A stretch of 64,000 nucleotides of DNA from Ctenosaura bakeri (lineage: Eukaryota > Chordata > Lepidosauria > Squamata > Iguanidae), in the NCBI GenBank assembly GCA_948474755.1, contig CAOLHI010000061.1:496001-560000 (forward strand), given 5' to 3'. Both the position numbers and the translations under genes were made by a program. The notes under the pieces are model-generated. The model ran no database searches and was not told the DNA's origin. It saw only the letters and a list, made by a program, of their open reading frames with translations. Positions 21,513 through 34,556 of the stretch are shown in pieces (the stretch's first letter is position 1; every line of letters starts with the position of its first letter).

Positions 21513-24500
21513 CAAGACAACTAGATAGACTCAGAGAAATTGGTTTTTTTCCAAACAAATTTTTCATCATCCTTTAAAACACATAATAAGAAACCATGCA
21601 ATCATCTGGGAATAAAAGTTCTCACTACACTATCAAACCAGAAGGAATCTAAAGACAGCCTTGGCATTAGCTGTTCCTTAAAAACCTGGATGCATTTGCT
21701 GAAATAATCCAGTCTGTTTGACACAACAAGTGGAAGACAGACCCAGCTTTTTCCAAATGTAGCACATTTGAGGTGCCAGCAAGGTAAAGAATACATTTGT
21801 TTCTATGAGCAAACCTTGCCATACATTCACAGCCTTTGACCAAAGAGCTGCCACACAAGGTTTCAGGCTTTTGAGAGACTTAACAATTGTAGAGGACGAT
21901 AGTATCTTAGGGCAAGGGAGAGAAGTGAGATTTGGGAATCAAACAGAAATGGAAGAGTGAAAGCAGGGAACACCTCGGAGGAAGATTTGTGTTAATTCCT
22001 TCTTTCTGCTGAGCATTTACTTTGTCCGCCTGTTGTGTGTGTGTTGGGGGAGGGCAGATCAGAGCACAGAAGCAAACACCTCAGAATAGCAGAACAAGCA
22101 AAGATCATGCAGGCATTGTAAACTCCTCAGGTTTCCCCTAATCTCTCTGTAGTTACAAACATTCCTACTGTGCAGGTGGAGATAGAGCAGTGATGTTTTT
22201 CCTCCGTCTGAGTTCTGTTTGCTATGAGTGGGAGCAGCAGCCGCTTTGAGAAAGATGTGGTGCTAGAGGGCAGCAAAGCTGCACCCAGCAGTCACATATG
22301 CCACTTAGAGATATGGCTTTCTCCAGCCTCACAACTGTACTGGGAAGATGGGAAGAATGTACAAAGAGGACATCAATTAATCAGACAAGCATTCAACATG
22401 CAAACACACAGGCACACGCCCAGGTAACTTATTTGAACAGGCAATGTTAAAATTGATAAGTGGTACACACTGGGGGGGGGAAGCTGCAAGAAGAGCAAAA
22501 TTGTTTTCCAAATTGGAGTTCTGTCATCTCATTTGAAAGTTCCCTTCATTCCCCAAATTTATAGCAGTGCAGAGAGTGGGGCACTGAAAATCATTCACCC
22601 TTAGAATCCTTGTATTTGCTGTGTTTGCATGTTCTTGGTCACTTTGCCTGCTCCTTTCCTTTGGATGTCAAAGATGCATTTCTAAATGTTCAGCTGAAGT
22701 TTCAAGTTAGTGCAGTGCTAGAAATATGTGACCTGAAGGAAAATTTCATTGGAGATTGACTATTGCTTATTTATTATATTGATTGTATATATTTAGACTT
22801 GAATGGATGCTTTTGCAAATGACATTATATTCAATGAAAATATGTGATTAAAAAAAGAGGTTTCTACAATTAATTTTTACAATTAATCCCAGATACTGTT
22901 GTCTTATCACTGTCCCACCCTCAGCTATACATTGCCTTTCTTTGGCCATTCTTCCTCTCCTCTTTTTCAACTGCATAAAACTAGGTCCCACTATCTGTCT
23001 TCCTAGTGATGGAGATGCCATAAGAGAAGTGAGGCATTTTGTTGCCTGCTGGAATGGCAGCTGTGACCGAATACCAGAAATGGGAAAATATAGGTAATTA
23101 GGGAAATACATATATTACACCATGGTTTTGTTTCAGAGAAAGAGGCTAGAATTCAGTTCATGATGGAACGCCCCCCCCCATCAGCAAAAGTACCATCTTG
23201 ATATTATTCAGGAATGTATCTAGTGCCTATTTCTGCAATGCTTTTGTCTTGAGGTAGACAGCTCCCTGGTACTTTTCCCCAGTGCCGACCAGTCAGAGTG
23301 AAACAGACATGGTTCTCCAACCCATCCCTTTAGACAGACTGAGTGATTGATTGTCAGTCTTCATTGGAGACTTGTGGGTTTAACTTTCATGGATTTGATT
23401 ATTTGCAAGATTCTCCAACCCCTGCTTCCTCACCTCAAGTACTTCTCTCCCTGTCAGCAGTTCCTATCAGGCTGCATAGCCTTTTAAAAACCCATCTCCG
23501 GTCGTCTTCCTCCTCCAGCACCTGTTTCCTGGACAGCTACAGATGACTTGCAGCCCAGTTTCTCAGAACCATAAACCCTCTCTCAATGCTCTCCCACACC
23601 CAAAGAAGGAGATAGGTGAGCAAACATAGAAATACTAGGCAAAGACATCCTTTTTTCCTCTCTCTTTTCTCTAAACTGGTTTGGACTTTGGGTGCCTTTT
23701 CCCCCTCTATACTTCAGCCATTCCCCCCACAAACACACATAAATTTTGATATTTTCAATTTTTCCACATTTGCATGTGTGTGCGTGGGGGGTCCTGAGCC
23801 GCTAACCCTAGCAAATGTGGAGGGCCAACTGTATATTGTTTAAAATGGTAATGTTTCTTTATATGTTAACTATAGAGAAGCTTGCTAAAGAGATGATGCA
23901 AAGGTTCAATCTCTATGAAAGTGTAACATCTTATTTTGCGGCATATGGTAATTTACTGTTGCCTTGCCACATTTGTGTTTGACTTTCATGGATTCAATTA
24001 TTTGCATGTTTCTTCAACCTCTGCCCCACCACCTCAGGGACTTTTTTTCCAAGGGAATCTTCCTTCTCAGAGGCTCCAATCAGGCCATGCAGCCCTTTAA
24101 AAATCCACCCCCTGGTCTTCCTGCTCCTCTTGCCAATCTATCCCTCTTCCTTCTCCTTTCCCTTGACCCAGTTTGGACCCTGAATGTCCATTCTCCCTAC
24201 CATGCCTTGACCCCCTTCCTACACTGAGGGCATATTCTCCCAGTTTTAGCCTTATGCCTGTTCAGACAAATGCTTGAATATGAATTGTAAAATACTTTCA
24301 TGTCTCATATGCTCTCACCTACATCTCAATCTCCACAGCCAGAAGCATGTGTCCTTCACCTATTCCCAGCTTATATCCGTTCACTGGTTTCCCATCTCCT
24401 TCCATATCCAGTACAGATTCTTTGCCCGTTCCATTAAAGCTTTCCATCCTCTTGCACAGTTCTGCCATTTATTGATTCTTTTTCATGACCTCAGACATAT

Positions 24501-24577
24501 AAAAGTCTGCAACCTTAATGGCTTTAAAAAGCAATTAAATAAATTCATGAAGGCTAGGTTATCAAAAGCTACTACTG

Positions 24578-24579
<2 letters not shown>
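21513..24579. other. Unassigned non-coding sequence
   Basis: About 3 kb without a recognisable gene. Two similar stretches occur: 'tttaactttcatggatttgattatttgca' near 23378 and 'tttgactttcatggattcaattatttgca' near 23978, each followed by a C/T-rich sequence with 'accatcaggctgcatagccttttaaaaaccca'-like text. They look like two diverged copies of an unidentified repeat about 600 bp apart. Confidence 0.45.
23375..24200. repeat. Two diverged direct copies of an unidentified repeat
   Basis: The copies begin at about 23378 and 23978. They share 'ctttcatggatt...attatttgca', 'caacc(c/t)ctgc', 'cacctca', 'atcaggc...gca(t)agccttttaaaaa(c/t)cca' and 'cttcctcctc'. The spacing is about 600 bp. No coding content was recognised. 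Confidence 0.55.

Positions 24580-24611
<32 letters not shown>
24580..24611. repeat. (AC)n microsatellite
   Basis: About 15 uninterrupted CA units. Confidence 0.97.
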
Positions 24612-24613
<2 letters not shown>

Positions 24614-24865
24614 CCATCCTCCAGTATCAGAGGTAATATGGCTCAATTTACCAGTTGATGGGGAAGATAAGCTGGAGAATGCTGTTATACATCTATCCTG
24701 TTTTTGAATTTTCCATAGGATTCTGTCTATTCTATGAAGAAAATGTTAGACTACATGGCTTTTTTTTTGTTCAATCATGACTTAACATTTCCATTCTCAT
24801 TTCTAGCTGTACCTATCCATTATTTTTACTATTATTATTTTTAAAGAATAAAGTTAGAGACTTGT

Positions 24866-25095
24866 TGTTGTGTGTCTTCAAGTTGTTGCTGACTTATGGC
24901 TCCTCTAAGACAAAACTATCATGGATTTTTCTTGGCAAGATTTGTTCAGAGTGATTTTGCCCTTGCCTTTCTCTGAGGCTGAGAGGTTGTGACTTGCTCA
25001 AGGTCACCAAGTGGGTTTTCACGGGTGAGAGCGAATTCAGACTCTGATCTCCAGAGTCATACTCCAGTTTGCAAACCACTACACTTCATTGACTC
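24866..25095 (-). mobile_element. Sauria-type SINE, antisense
   Basis: Begins 'gttgttgtgtgtcttcaagttgttgctgac' and continues with 'cttggcaagatttgttcagag', 'gaggctgagaggttgtgacttgctcaaggtcacc' and 'tctccagagtcatactcc'. The head sits at the right end ('caaaccactacacttcattg'). It is near full length, with moderate divergence. Confidence 0.88.
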
Positions 25096-25442
25096 TAAAA
25101 GTATAGACTGACTTCCCCACATGCATCCTTTGTAATTGTTGTCTTTTCCTCCCTTGATCTTGTTGCTTTTCCCATTACATTAGATTAGGTTCTAAACTTC
25201 TTGGGAGCAAGAAATAAAATAAACACTGTCTAAGTTGCAATGGTATATAATATCTGGTGATTTTCGAACATTTGGGAATCATTCAAATTTAATAACTGAA
25301 ATGATGGAACTTGGTACACTGGATATTTTAAAATGGTGTTTTGAAGGCCCTTTAGTGAGAAACAGTACATCTCTGGAGCCATCTATTGAGTATATATGTA
25401 TTGTGTAAATATCTGTCGCCTATATCTATCCGTCTGTTGTGT
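25096..25442. other. Unassigned non-coding sequence
   Basis: Nothing recognised. Confidence 0.5.
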
Positions 25443-25480
25443 GCTCTCGCTCTCTCGCTCTCTCTCTCTCAGTCTCTCTC
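25443..25480. repeat. (TC)n microsatellite
   Basis: TC-rich run with CG interruptions, just upstream of the solo LTR insertion site. Confidence 0.9.
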
Positions 25481-25496
25481 ATCTATCTAAATAGAT

Positions 25497-26401
25497 TGTT
25501 ACTGTAGTTTCTAGTCCGAACTTGTGGTATATTAGATATCATCTGATATGAAGAATTTGGCCTTCACTACCCATTCTGCTCCATGTGCTTGCGAGGCCCC
25601 TGGACAAGCATGCACACAGGCACGGCCAAAAATAGCTGAACTATTCAAAACAAACCCAGGCAGGCCAGTAATTGCTGGACTGCAACTTAGGAGACCTCCA
25701 GGCAAGTACCCTTTTAAGATCACATTGTGTAGGCACGCTGTTTACAAAAGACTCCCTGCCCCGAGCAGGCAGCTTGACGAGCCGAATACTCAACTATCGA
25801 GCACTCCGTGTTTGTATACTGTCTACTTTATTGACAATGCTGTCATAACTCAATCATGCAAAGTACTGACCTCTCAGAGGCTTTGTATCCAGCCCGAAAC
25901 CCACTGTTATCCCTGGGAACAGACTAGCCTACAGGCACATTTTCCCCTATAAAACCCCCTGATTTTGAGCGCTTTCTCAGATCGCTCCTGGATTCCAACC
26001 CACCTTGCTGTCGCTTCATTCGATGAGCCTTCCCCTCAGCTCCACGTGCTAAGAATCTCCACTTCTATGAACTTTTCTTCAGACTACCCGGGCTTCAGGT
26101 GTAGTATTTCCCATGCAAAAACCCCTCTTAAAACCCTCTATCCAACTCCTACCTTTCTTTCAATAGGCCTGTGTGAGTGTTTGCATACATACGTTTGACT
26201 GTGTTTATCAAAAATAAAGAAAACAATTATTATTTACTTCTGTTTCCTCATTGACTCGGCCTGACCCCGTAGACATTGGGTTCAAGATCTCGCTAGGTTG
26301 CCCTGCCTCTTGTATTGCTTAGTTTGTGCTCTGCTAATTCCCATTCCCCATTGTGAGCACATTGAGGTGTCCCTCCCGGGACCCCAGAAATCAGGGTAAC
26401 A
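25497..26401 (+). mobile_element. ERV-type solo LTR (subfamily B), TSD AGAT
   Basis: The sequence starts TGTTACT and ends GGTAACA and is bordered by AGAT on both sides (25493-25496 and 26402-26405). A TATA box 'tataaaa' is at about 25949-25955 and AATAAA at 26213-26218. It shares with the copy at 38824 the phrases 'tagtccgaacttgtgg', 'actccctgccccgagca' and 'ggcctgaccccgtagacattg', and with all four copies the end 'gtgtccctcccgggacccc'. Length is 905 bp. No internal retroviral sequence adjoins it. The 134-codon frame inside it is incidental. Confidence 0.9.
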
Positions 26402-26405
26402 AGAT

Positions 26406-27728
26406 CCATCTATAAGGTACACTGAACATTTTCATCATTCAAATATATCCCCTAACCGTACCTACTGACACAACACATTGGTGCAGGTTTTATTCAAAGC
26501 CCCTTTAAATTTAGAATTGTTGATAGGGCAATTCTTTACCTTCTGTTCAGTGCACGTTTGTCTCATTTCTGACAACCGTCACACATATTTTTTTCAGGAT
26601 CCTCAAGACTAATTCAGAATGCCAAATTCTCCTTTCATTAGAAGAGACCAGTTATTTCCAAGTGAAAATAAGCTTCTAAATACCTTTTTGGCATAGATAT
26701 CCCACATTTCCTACAGGGAGCATTGAAGCACTCAAATGCATGAAACTTCTACAATTTATGTAGTGCTATTTGGGCTGGGACCATACAATTTGATAGGACT
26801 GTATTTAGACCTCTCTTGCCACATCCTAAACCTGGTCTCTACTATTTTATGAAGGCTGAATGGGTCACATGTTGGATAGTTTCACTTTTTTTCCTCATAG
26901 TTGCTAAGTATCAATCAGGATGAAGTGATGATTTCATCATGCACACAGATCCCAGTTTTGGACATATGCACATATGGTTCCAACAGTTAGCTGCTGCTTA
27001 TAACTGGACACACACTGAAAAATCAGAAGCAATCACACAGCCATTTCATCATCAACACAGAGCCAGCAGGTAGGTGAATATGAATCTTAAGAACATGAAA
27101 TTATAAAGTCATAGAATCTTAAGACCTTCAAGGCTCCAAGATCCAGTATTAGTATTTCTGAGTTAGGCAGACCATATGAAATGGGAGCTTACATGGGAAA
27201 AGTTATATACACAAAGTCCAAGATCCAAGATCCTTCAGCATAGCAAATATCCAGCAGCAGATTTATACAACTTTCGTACTAAGTACCAATGTAGCACAAT
27301 GAAGGTGGATCAAAAGAGTCAATGCAAATGGCTGACAATCCACTGAGCAATGTGCAGTGTGAAATATGCAATGACAATATTGAGAAGAAATGCCATTCAC
27401 ATACTACTATGTGTATTTTAATGCACTACCACATGCACAATAGTTTCATGTGTTCAACTCGACTTACACCACTATTAACAGAGTATAACTGGTGTGCATT
27501 GTTCAAAAAAGACACTCCATGCATATAGTACAACTTACTTCTGTGCATGTCACTAACAGAATGCCACACATTTTGTTTTCATTTAATGATGAACCCTGAT
27601 CAATTATTCAATCAGATGGAAAGCCTTTGCATGTATCGCTAGTTGTGTGCACACAGCTGCTTTCAGATTATGAGCTGAATGCTAAGAGATGTAGGAATAG
27701 AGCCGAAATGTATGTAGGATACACATGA
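26406..27728. other. Unassigned non-coding sequence
   Basis: No gene recognised. A short CR1/L3-like tail trace ('aagtcatagaatcttaagaccttcaaggctcc') lies at about 27107-27140 and is too short to assign firmly. Confidence 0.45.
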
Positions 27729-28023
27729 GCCCTTTCCATACCACCCTCCCCCCTAAGGGAGAAGGAAGAAGAGTGGGACTACAACAATCCTTCTGCATGA
27801 TGTCATCACAGTCTTGTCCTTTTCCCATCCTCAGGCAGCTCAATCACAGATTAAATCATGACAGGTTCTCCTCGTCAATGACCCTAGATCACATCACCAT
27901 CTCAGACTTATCTGTCCTGTGGAAGCCCAGGAAGTGCGATAGCTGCACTTCCTGCTCTGGTGCAGCCTGGGAAGGTACCCGGCTGTGTTGCAGAAGGAAT
28001 AGGTGTGGCCACTGTGGAAAGGC
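27729..28023. mobile_element. Deleted copy of the foldback MITE
   Basis: Begins 'gccctttccataccacc' and ends 'ccactgtggaaaggc'. The inside has the family phrase 'cttcctgctctggtgcagcctgggaaggtacccggctgtgttgcagaagg' shared with copies at 42316 and 51294. About 130 bp are missing compared with the 430-bp form. Confidence 0.75.
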
Positions 28024-28190
28024 TATAGTCAGCTTCCCATTTCACACTAATGATAAACATGGAAAAGAAATTTACGTGTCCTGATTTTTTAAAATAATTT
28101 ACCCTAGACTGATGACTTGTGAGGCTGTTAGTGAAAGTGTATGTATATCCTTCAGTTGCCAGGAATATTCCTCTTTCTTTTCTTTTTAAA

Positions 28191-28199
<9 letters not shown>

Positions 28200-28239
<40 letters not shown>
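28200..28239. repeat. (TA)n microsatellite
   Basis: About 19 uninterrupted AT units. Open frames on both strands through it are artefacts. Confidence 0.97.
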
Positions 28240-28241
<2 letters not shown>

Positions 28242-29799
28242 GTGTACAGTGTTTATTTTGGAAAGATGTTACACAAACATGCTTTAGACAATGGTAACAA
28301 GGATACAAAAATGCATACCTTAAGGGAAATGTCTTCCAAAATGCATGCTTTAAGAAAAGCATATACCAAACTGCATACAAAACCCCTGACAAAATCTTGC
28401 AGCCTAATATGAAATGAGGACAAGAAGAAAATGGAGGTATGATTCAGGGAAATGCAATGAAGTTAAGACTAAGAGATTATCACATCCCTCCTGATGGATG
28501 AATGATGATCATCGCAGACATTTTTATTTATACTTTTTAAATTGCTTTAAGAGCCTGTACATGTTTCCTGCCTTTATGAGAATAATGATAAAATTTTGTT
28601 TTTCAATACATAAAATGAAATGAAAATCATAGAAAAGTTGGACTAGATATACAACTGCAATAAATTAAAATTGTACAACAAATTTTTTAGTCTCTACTCA
28701 CTTAAGGGAACCAGAGTCTCAGAGTGTATCAGTACTATACAAGTATATCCATTTCAGGATAATTGCTTTGCTTCTATCCTAAGGAATCCTGGAATATGTA
28801 GTGGAGTGAAGAACTTTGAACTACCAAGGGAAAATTAAGTAACTTTAATTTTGTACTGCAGAAATACATTATGACTGCCAATAAGACTTGTTAAAGGGAC
28901 TGGACTAGAGTTCTCCAACTCTGAAAGGAGAAGTTGGGCAAGCTTGGGTAGAGCCAGCCAATCGCAACTCCTGAAATACTGGCGAGGAGAGCTATAGGGG
29001 AAAGGATATAACCTATAGGCTTGTTTGATAAATGGTTAGATAGGAAGAGAGAAATTAATGAGATCTGAATAAAGTTTTGGGTTTGGGAAGAGTTCAGAGA
29101 GTTCATGTTTAACTTATTTGTTATAAAATAAATCTCTATTGGTTTTATTTTAAACTCTGTCTGAATGTTTTCATTTAAGAGTTGATAAAGAATATTTGAT
29201 CACCCGTTACCACATTGAACTCAACAACCAATACATTGATAGTATATAGTGGGAGTCAGAAAAGCATTGCATCAAGAGGATTAGGATGGCATGTATTAAT
29301 TGCCCCATTATGCCAACCTTCTTGGCCTTTTATGGTAACTTTCTTAGCTTATTTCCTCGAGGAGTTTCTGCAGCATTAGCTGATGCTAAGTTTTGGCTTT
29401 CACTGGTGTTAAACTTGTATAACTTGGCAACTGAATGTGCTTGTCATTGCTGCGTACTTGAGAAAGCCTTGGGTTGTACAAAGGAACTGGCATTAACAAC
29501 CTCTTAAAACACAACCCAAAACCACTTAGACATAAATATAGACAATCAGTTATCAGAATAAGCTTTACTAGTTAGTTTAGGCATACACATTAGTCCACGG
29601 TACCATTAATCAGAAGCATATGTCAAGCAGTCAACAGGTGCTATTTATTGATAGGGAGTCAAGAGTGCACACACTGGGGGGTGGGGTTTCTATCTATGAA
29701 AATCCACATAGAATTGCCTTGAGAGGGCTTGGTGCAAACCAGAAAAGCCAGCAAAATGCTGTACATGATCATCCTGGGGTATTTCTTTTGTTACTTTTC
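28240..29799. other. Unassigned non-coding sequence
   Basis: No gene recognised. Near 28250-28400 the word 'atgcatac/atgcatgc' with 'cttaag' recurs several times, a loose low-complexity pattern. Confidence 0.45.
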
Positions 29800-29802
29800 T
29801 GA

Positions 29803-30004
29803 GGGTCTTTCTGCACTAAACTGTTGTAGCACTGTGATTCCACTTTCAAGATCCTGTGGAATTCTGGGGTTTGTAGTTTCCTGAGGCTAAAGAGCTTTCT
29901 GGCTGATCATTCTAAAGGCCCCTCCCCAAACTGCAAACCCCAGGATTCCATAGGATGCTGAAAGTGGAATAATAGCACTATAACAGTGTAGTGCAGAAAG
30001 ACCC
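29803..30004. mobile_element. 202-bp palindromic MITE with TGA flanks
   Basis: The ends 'gggtctttctgcactaaactgttgtagcactgtgattccactttc' and 'gaaagtggaataatagcactataacagtgtagtgcagaaagaccc' are inverted repeats. TGA occurs on both sides (29800-29802 and 30005-30007), fitting a 3-bp T-N-A target. The centre keeps 'gaggctaaagagctttctggctgatcattctaaaggcccctcc', a segment that also occurs in the Helitron bodies. Confidence 0.87.
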
Positions 30005-30007
30005 TGA

Positions 30008-31950
30008 GCTTCCAACATCTGATTCGAGGTGTGACTTGCTCTTGGTGACTTGCTTTAGGTGGCTGTTACTTTAACTTTTGTAGGTTTTGCCTGCTATCTA
30101 ATGAACCTGTTATTCCTTTCATCCACTGGTGTGCTTACTGCTTCCATACACCGCTGAGTTAACCCAGAACACACTTCACCTTAACAGTGAACTCCTAGAC
30201 ATATCTACTGAGAAGCAAGTCTCAATGAAACAGAACTTGATTCCAGCAGGAACATAGGTATTACATTGATACAACAGTTTTCTTCAGGGGTTAATTAAAT
30301 ACTTACTCAGATTTATATATAATTCTAGTGCTGTGCAAAATAAGTGAGTTGGTCTTTTTTTTTTTAAATATCAGGGTCTTTCTGTTAAAAATATGAAGAC
30401 ACTTATAAATGTTGCTAGGATCTTATCATCCATTCGAATTGGGCAAATTCAGTCCAAGTAGAGCTATTGACAGCTTGGAGAAGACCATGTTCTGCCCACC
30501 TCTGGCAGTTCTATTTCAGTTACCACAGTCATGGCTAAATGCACAAGGATTCAGAGACAATCTTTCATGATCTAAGCAGTCAAAGCTCTTGGATAAATTT
30601 TCAGTTGTATTGTCCTTCATATCTGAAGTGTTTTTTTAAATCCCTTGCACCAAATTTATGAAAAAAATTGTGAATTTTGGGAAATGTTGTATTAAAAGGT
30701 ACAACAAATTTCTCATTCATTCCTACCACAATCCATTCTAGAATCACCAAATGGATAGTAAAGTAAATAATGGGCAATCAGATCAATACAGCAATGCATA
30801 GTAAAATAAAACATTGACATTTAAAGGGGGATGAAGTGGAGATAAAATAAAAAGTATGTCTCTTGGAAAAAAATGTCCTCCAAAGGTGGGTAGGAGTGTA
30901 TGTGTATGAGAAAGGAAGAGAAAGATTATCTCCCAGTCTTGTCTTGTTTTATGCAAGAGCACATAGCACTTATTATAATGATGGTAGCTTTGCTACTTGT
31001 CCCAGCATCCTGTTGATTTTTCCCCAGGGTTTCTCTCACTGTTCAAGCTAATTTTCACATTGTGTTTGTTCCTACTCACTGCTGAAGAACTGGCACAAAT
31101 GCAAGGGAACAAAGAAACAAAAAGTCCTCTATACACAGAGAACCTGGAAAGCTTCTTGTCCTCAGTTGCACCATGAATCAAAGAATCTTGCTCTCCAACT
31201 CAGGATTAAGTGCCTTCATTAGAAGTGTGAATTGTCTCTCTATTTTTTTTAAAAAAACTATATTTTTCTTGCCTTCACAATTAACAAGGAGGAAAATATC
31301 ACTATGCATCTGTTGTGACTGTGAGAGTCTGCGCAACAAGAGAACAGATAGGCAAGACTTTAGTTTTGTGCATCTGTTTCTTCATTCAGTTTTCCCACTC
31401 CATGTCATATTTCAAGGCTTGCGTTTAGCCACTTATTCCTTTATTTGGTGGCAAATAGTTCACCAGCACCATTGCCCATTCAAGTGGCAGAAGACGAATG
31501 AACTTACTGTGCATAACATCAGACAGATCCCTGAATCCTATTAGAGGAGGACCATTGAATCAATGGGATTTACCTATGTACTGGCTCATTATCCAACAGT
31601 GAATCCAGTGTGTCTACAATAGTTGTGACTAGCCAATAGGATTCAGGTCAGAGTGAAGCAGTTCCCTGGGGAAGGGATGTTAGAGGGATTCAGGAGTGAT
31701 GGTGAAGCATCCAAGGAGAGAACTATGTGTGGTACACTGTTTTTTCTGATCCCTCTGTACTAGTCTGCTGCCCTTATGCATGGAGTAGACTACTGTTCCA
31801 CCACCAGTGTTGAAGTTATTGCGGGGGAAAAAAAAGAGATTTCTTTGTAATTCTCCCCAACTAGCAGAGCATTTTTGGTAATGCACAAAACAGAAGCTGA
31901 ACATATCAGCAGTCCCATCTCTGTCACCCCTGCCCCAAACACATTTTTCT
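30008..31950. other. Unassigned non-coding sequence
   Basis: No gene recognised. A 123-codon plus-strand frame at 31173-31544 has no domain content. It starts in ordinary sequence and includes low-complexity T and A runs. Confidence 0.45.
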
Positions 31951-32115
31951 GTATTTGCTGGCATATAAGATTCATTTTTTTTCCTGAAAAATACTCTTTG
32001 AAAATGAAGTGAGTCTAATATGCCAGTGTATCTTATATGTCAGCAAATAGTATTTGCTGGTATATAAATGGGGTGTGTCTTATGCACTGGTGCATTTTAT
32101 ACACCAGCAAATATG
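31951..32115. mobile_element. Two adjacent palindromic units (MITE pair)
   Basis: The first unit runs from 'gtatttgctggcatataaga' at 31951 to 'tcttatatgtcagcaaata' at 32049. The second runs from 'tatttgctggtatataaat' at 32050 to 'tttatacaccagcaaatat' at 32115. Each unit folds on itself and the two share the same terminus in tandem. The 'tatttgctggcrtataaga' motif is a common lizard dispersed repeat as far as I recall. The class is unknown. Confidence 0.8.
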
Positions 32116-34556
32116 GTAATTCTAGCTCAAAATAAACACAAAAACAGTTTGGTTAAAAATTATGTAAAAAGATTTACTCACAGACACTTGTGCATAGTTT
32201 ACACAGGTTCATATTCTTGAAGAAAGTTAAGGAGAAAAATAAGAAATCACATGCTTGTAGAGAAGCATCTTTCTAAGAGAATCGGAGAGCACATGCTCCC
32301 AACAGGAAGGCAGAAGAACAAAAGGAAGGTGTAAACAGCAAGAGAGGGCTTTTCTAAGAACAAAGAGATGAGTACATGCAAGAGGAAGTAGGTGTTGACC
32401 AGACTACAGCAAGTTTAGTCTAGGCAGTCCCTCTGTACTTACAATAAACATGCAAATCAACTAGCCAGTTAATTAAGCATGCAAAAGTTGTTATCCCAGC
32501 AGAAGAGAGATTCAACTACCAGTTGCATAGACTTCTATTGGTGGGATATGAAGTAGGGATAGCCCTGTCCTTCACCTTAGGTATAAAATATATTGGATTG
32601 GCACTGCATATATACAGATGTGATCATGCTGGTTCTAATCTAAATCTGAGAAAGATTTGAAGATGAGAGGCCTTTTGAAAATTGAGTTGATAACGTCAGT
32701 TAATTTTGATAATGATGGAATCGGAAACTCTGAGAAGCCACAGTTCTAGAAACATGTCCTTTCCATCTCTAAGAAGTCATTGGTGCACAACTTGTGTCCA
32801 GTTTCTCTTCTAAGCTTCCTCCCAGCTGCGCTTTTGAAGTATGCCATAGGAATAGGCCACTGCATGCTGCTCTCATTATGCAAGCAACATCCACAAGCAG
32901 CTTTTCTCCTTGGAATAAAGCTGCCAGCAAGAGAATCTGTGAGCCAACGTGTCAGTAGGTTCCCAAGAGGCAGATGGCATGGTCACGCCAAATAGTAGGA
33001 GGGGAAATAACCAAGTCAATTAGGATTAATGCAGTGTGGGAAAGTATTAGTTCTGGAGCTGTAGGTTTCTGCATTAGAGATGAAAGGTGGAATGGGAGGA
33101 GGGGAGAAGATGCTGATTCAACCGAAGCAGGCATATTGGCTCCCTGCTTCTCTGTGTTGCTGCTGCTGCTGCTGCTTCCTCTTCTTCCTTTCTCCCCCTA
33201 TCTCTCTTCCTTCTCTCTCTCTCCTTCAGAGAACAGGATAGGGAAGGGAATGAACGATGTGCAATTGATGGAGAATACATACTGCCAACCTCACATTTCA
33301 TTCTGTCTGCAGTTTGTTATTTTTCTCCCTCTTCTTCCTTCTGCAGTTATATATTACTGGAATTGTTGTGCATTACTGGTGGAAAAGTTAAAAATGGATT
33401 CTCAAACAGAGTACCACTACATCTTCAAACCACCTGCTTAGCCCTCTCATTTACTCAACAGCAACTCTAGCCCTAAAATGGAACATCTCTCAATGGAAAG
33501 TGCACCTATGATTCAACTAGCTGATTTCACTTTTGGTTTCACTTTTGCTTCCTATTTCTGAATAAGTAGAATTAAGACCACATGGTCATTCCAAAAGTTC
33601 AGCTGGGCTTACACCCAATAAGTTTATGTATAGTATATAGTAGGGGTGAGCAACCTCTGTGGGTCCTGGAACCAATTTTCCTCCAGAAGATTTACAGTGA
33701 GTCATACAGAATGCCAAAATTGCCACCTTTTTAAAAGATGCTGTAATGTCCCTGTAAGATCACTGCAGCCAGGCTACAGAAAGGGTGGACTCAGAGGATC
33801 TGTGCAAAGGATCATGGGGAAGAGACTGGATTGGCCCTGACACCCATTAACCAATGGAAGGTGAGAAGACAGAGAACTGAAGGTTTCCGGGATGGAGAAG
33901 AGATGTTTGTAAACTTGTGGTTAACTACTCCATGTTGGAGCAAGGAAAGGAACCTCAGAAAAGGGTTATAAGAAAACTGGAAACAGTCTAGTCAAATGAG
34001 TTAGGTTTTCAGTACTTTTGAAAGGAAGTGGAGGGTGGGGAAGGCAACCTGGAATTGGGGAATAATCTTTCTTTTCTTTATGCCTGGGCCTATGGATCTT
34101 TCTTCTTGCAACCAGAGGGAAGGCACAGAGACAGCCAGTGTTTTAAGCTAGTCAAGTTGCTTGGTCTATCAAGTGTTAACTCTTAGGATCCTATTTTTCT
34201 ATTTATTATTATTAAAGAGTTTGCACTTAGAAAACAACTGCTTTGTTCTTTAAGGGAGAGTGGAAAGCTCTGGTCACACATCTCTATGGCAAGGTATACT
34301 AGAAACTCATTTTTTTACCGTTCTTCCAGAAAATACAAGGGTGGTGATGTTGAACCCTTGTATTCTCCAGGAAGCAGGGCAGGAAAAGGAGACTGGATAT
34401 CCAAGAAAGGGACTGGTGACAGCAGTACTACTTTTGCTGCTCTAGAATGGGGAGGGCAAATCTTGAAGAAACCTAGTCAATCACTGGCCTCCCTTTTCAA
34501 CACAGATGTCTAATGTTTATTTAAAAAACAAACAGAAGAGGGCTTTAATCTACATA
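32116..34556. other. Unassigned non-coding sequence
   Basis: No gene recognised. The longest frame (32974-33441, 155 codons, plus) passes through a CTG run at 33163-33175 and a CT-rich tract and shows no domain. A possible transposon terminus 'taggggtgagcaacctctgtggg' begins near 33641. Confidence 0.45.

Noticed and set aside
25548..25952. 134-codon open frame
   Set aside because: It lies wholly inside a solo LTR upstream of its TATA box. The related LTR copies do not keep it as an equivalent frame.
28119..28412. Open frame with an alternating Ile-Tyr membrane-like segment
   Set aside because: The segment is the translation of a (TA)n microsatellite.
32974..33441. 155-codon plus-strand open frame
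   Set aside because: It runs through a CTG repeat and a CT-rich tract giving a poly-Leu stretch. It has no domain, no homology I recognise and no splice context.
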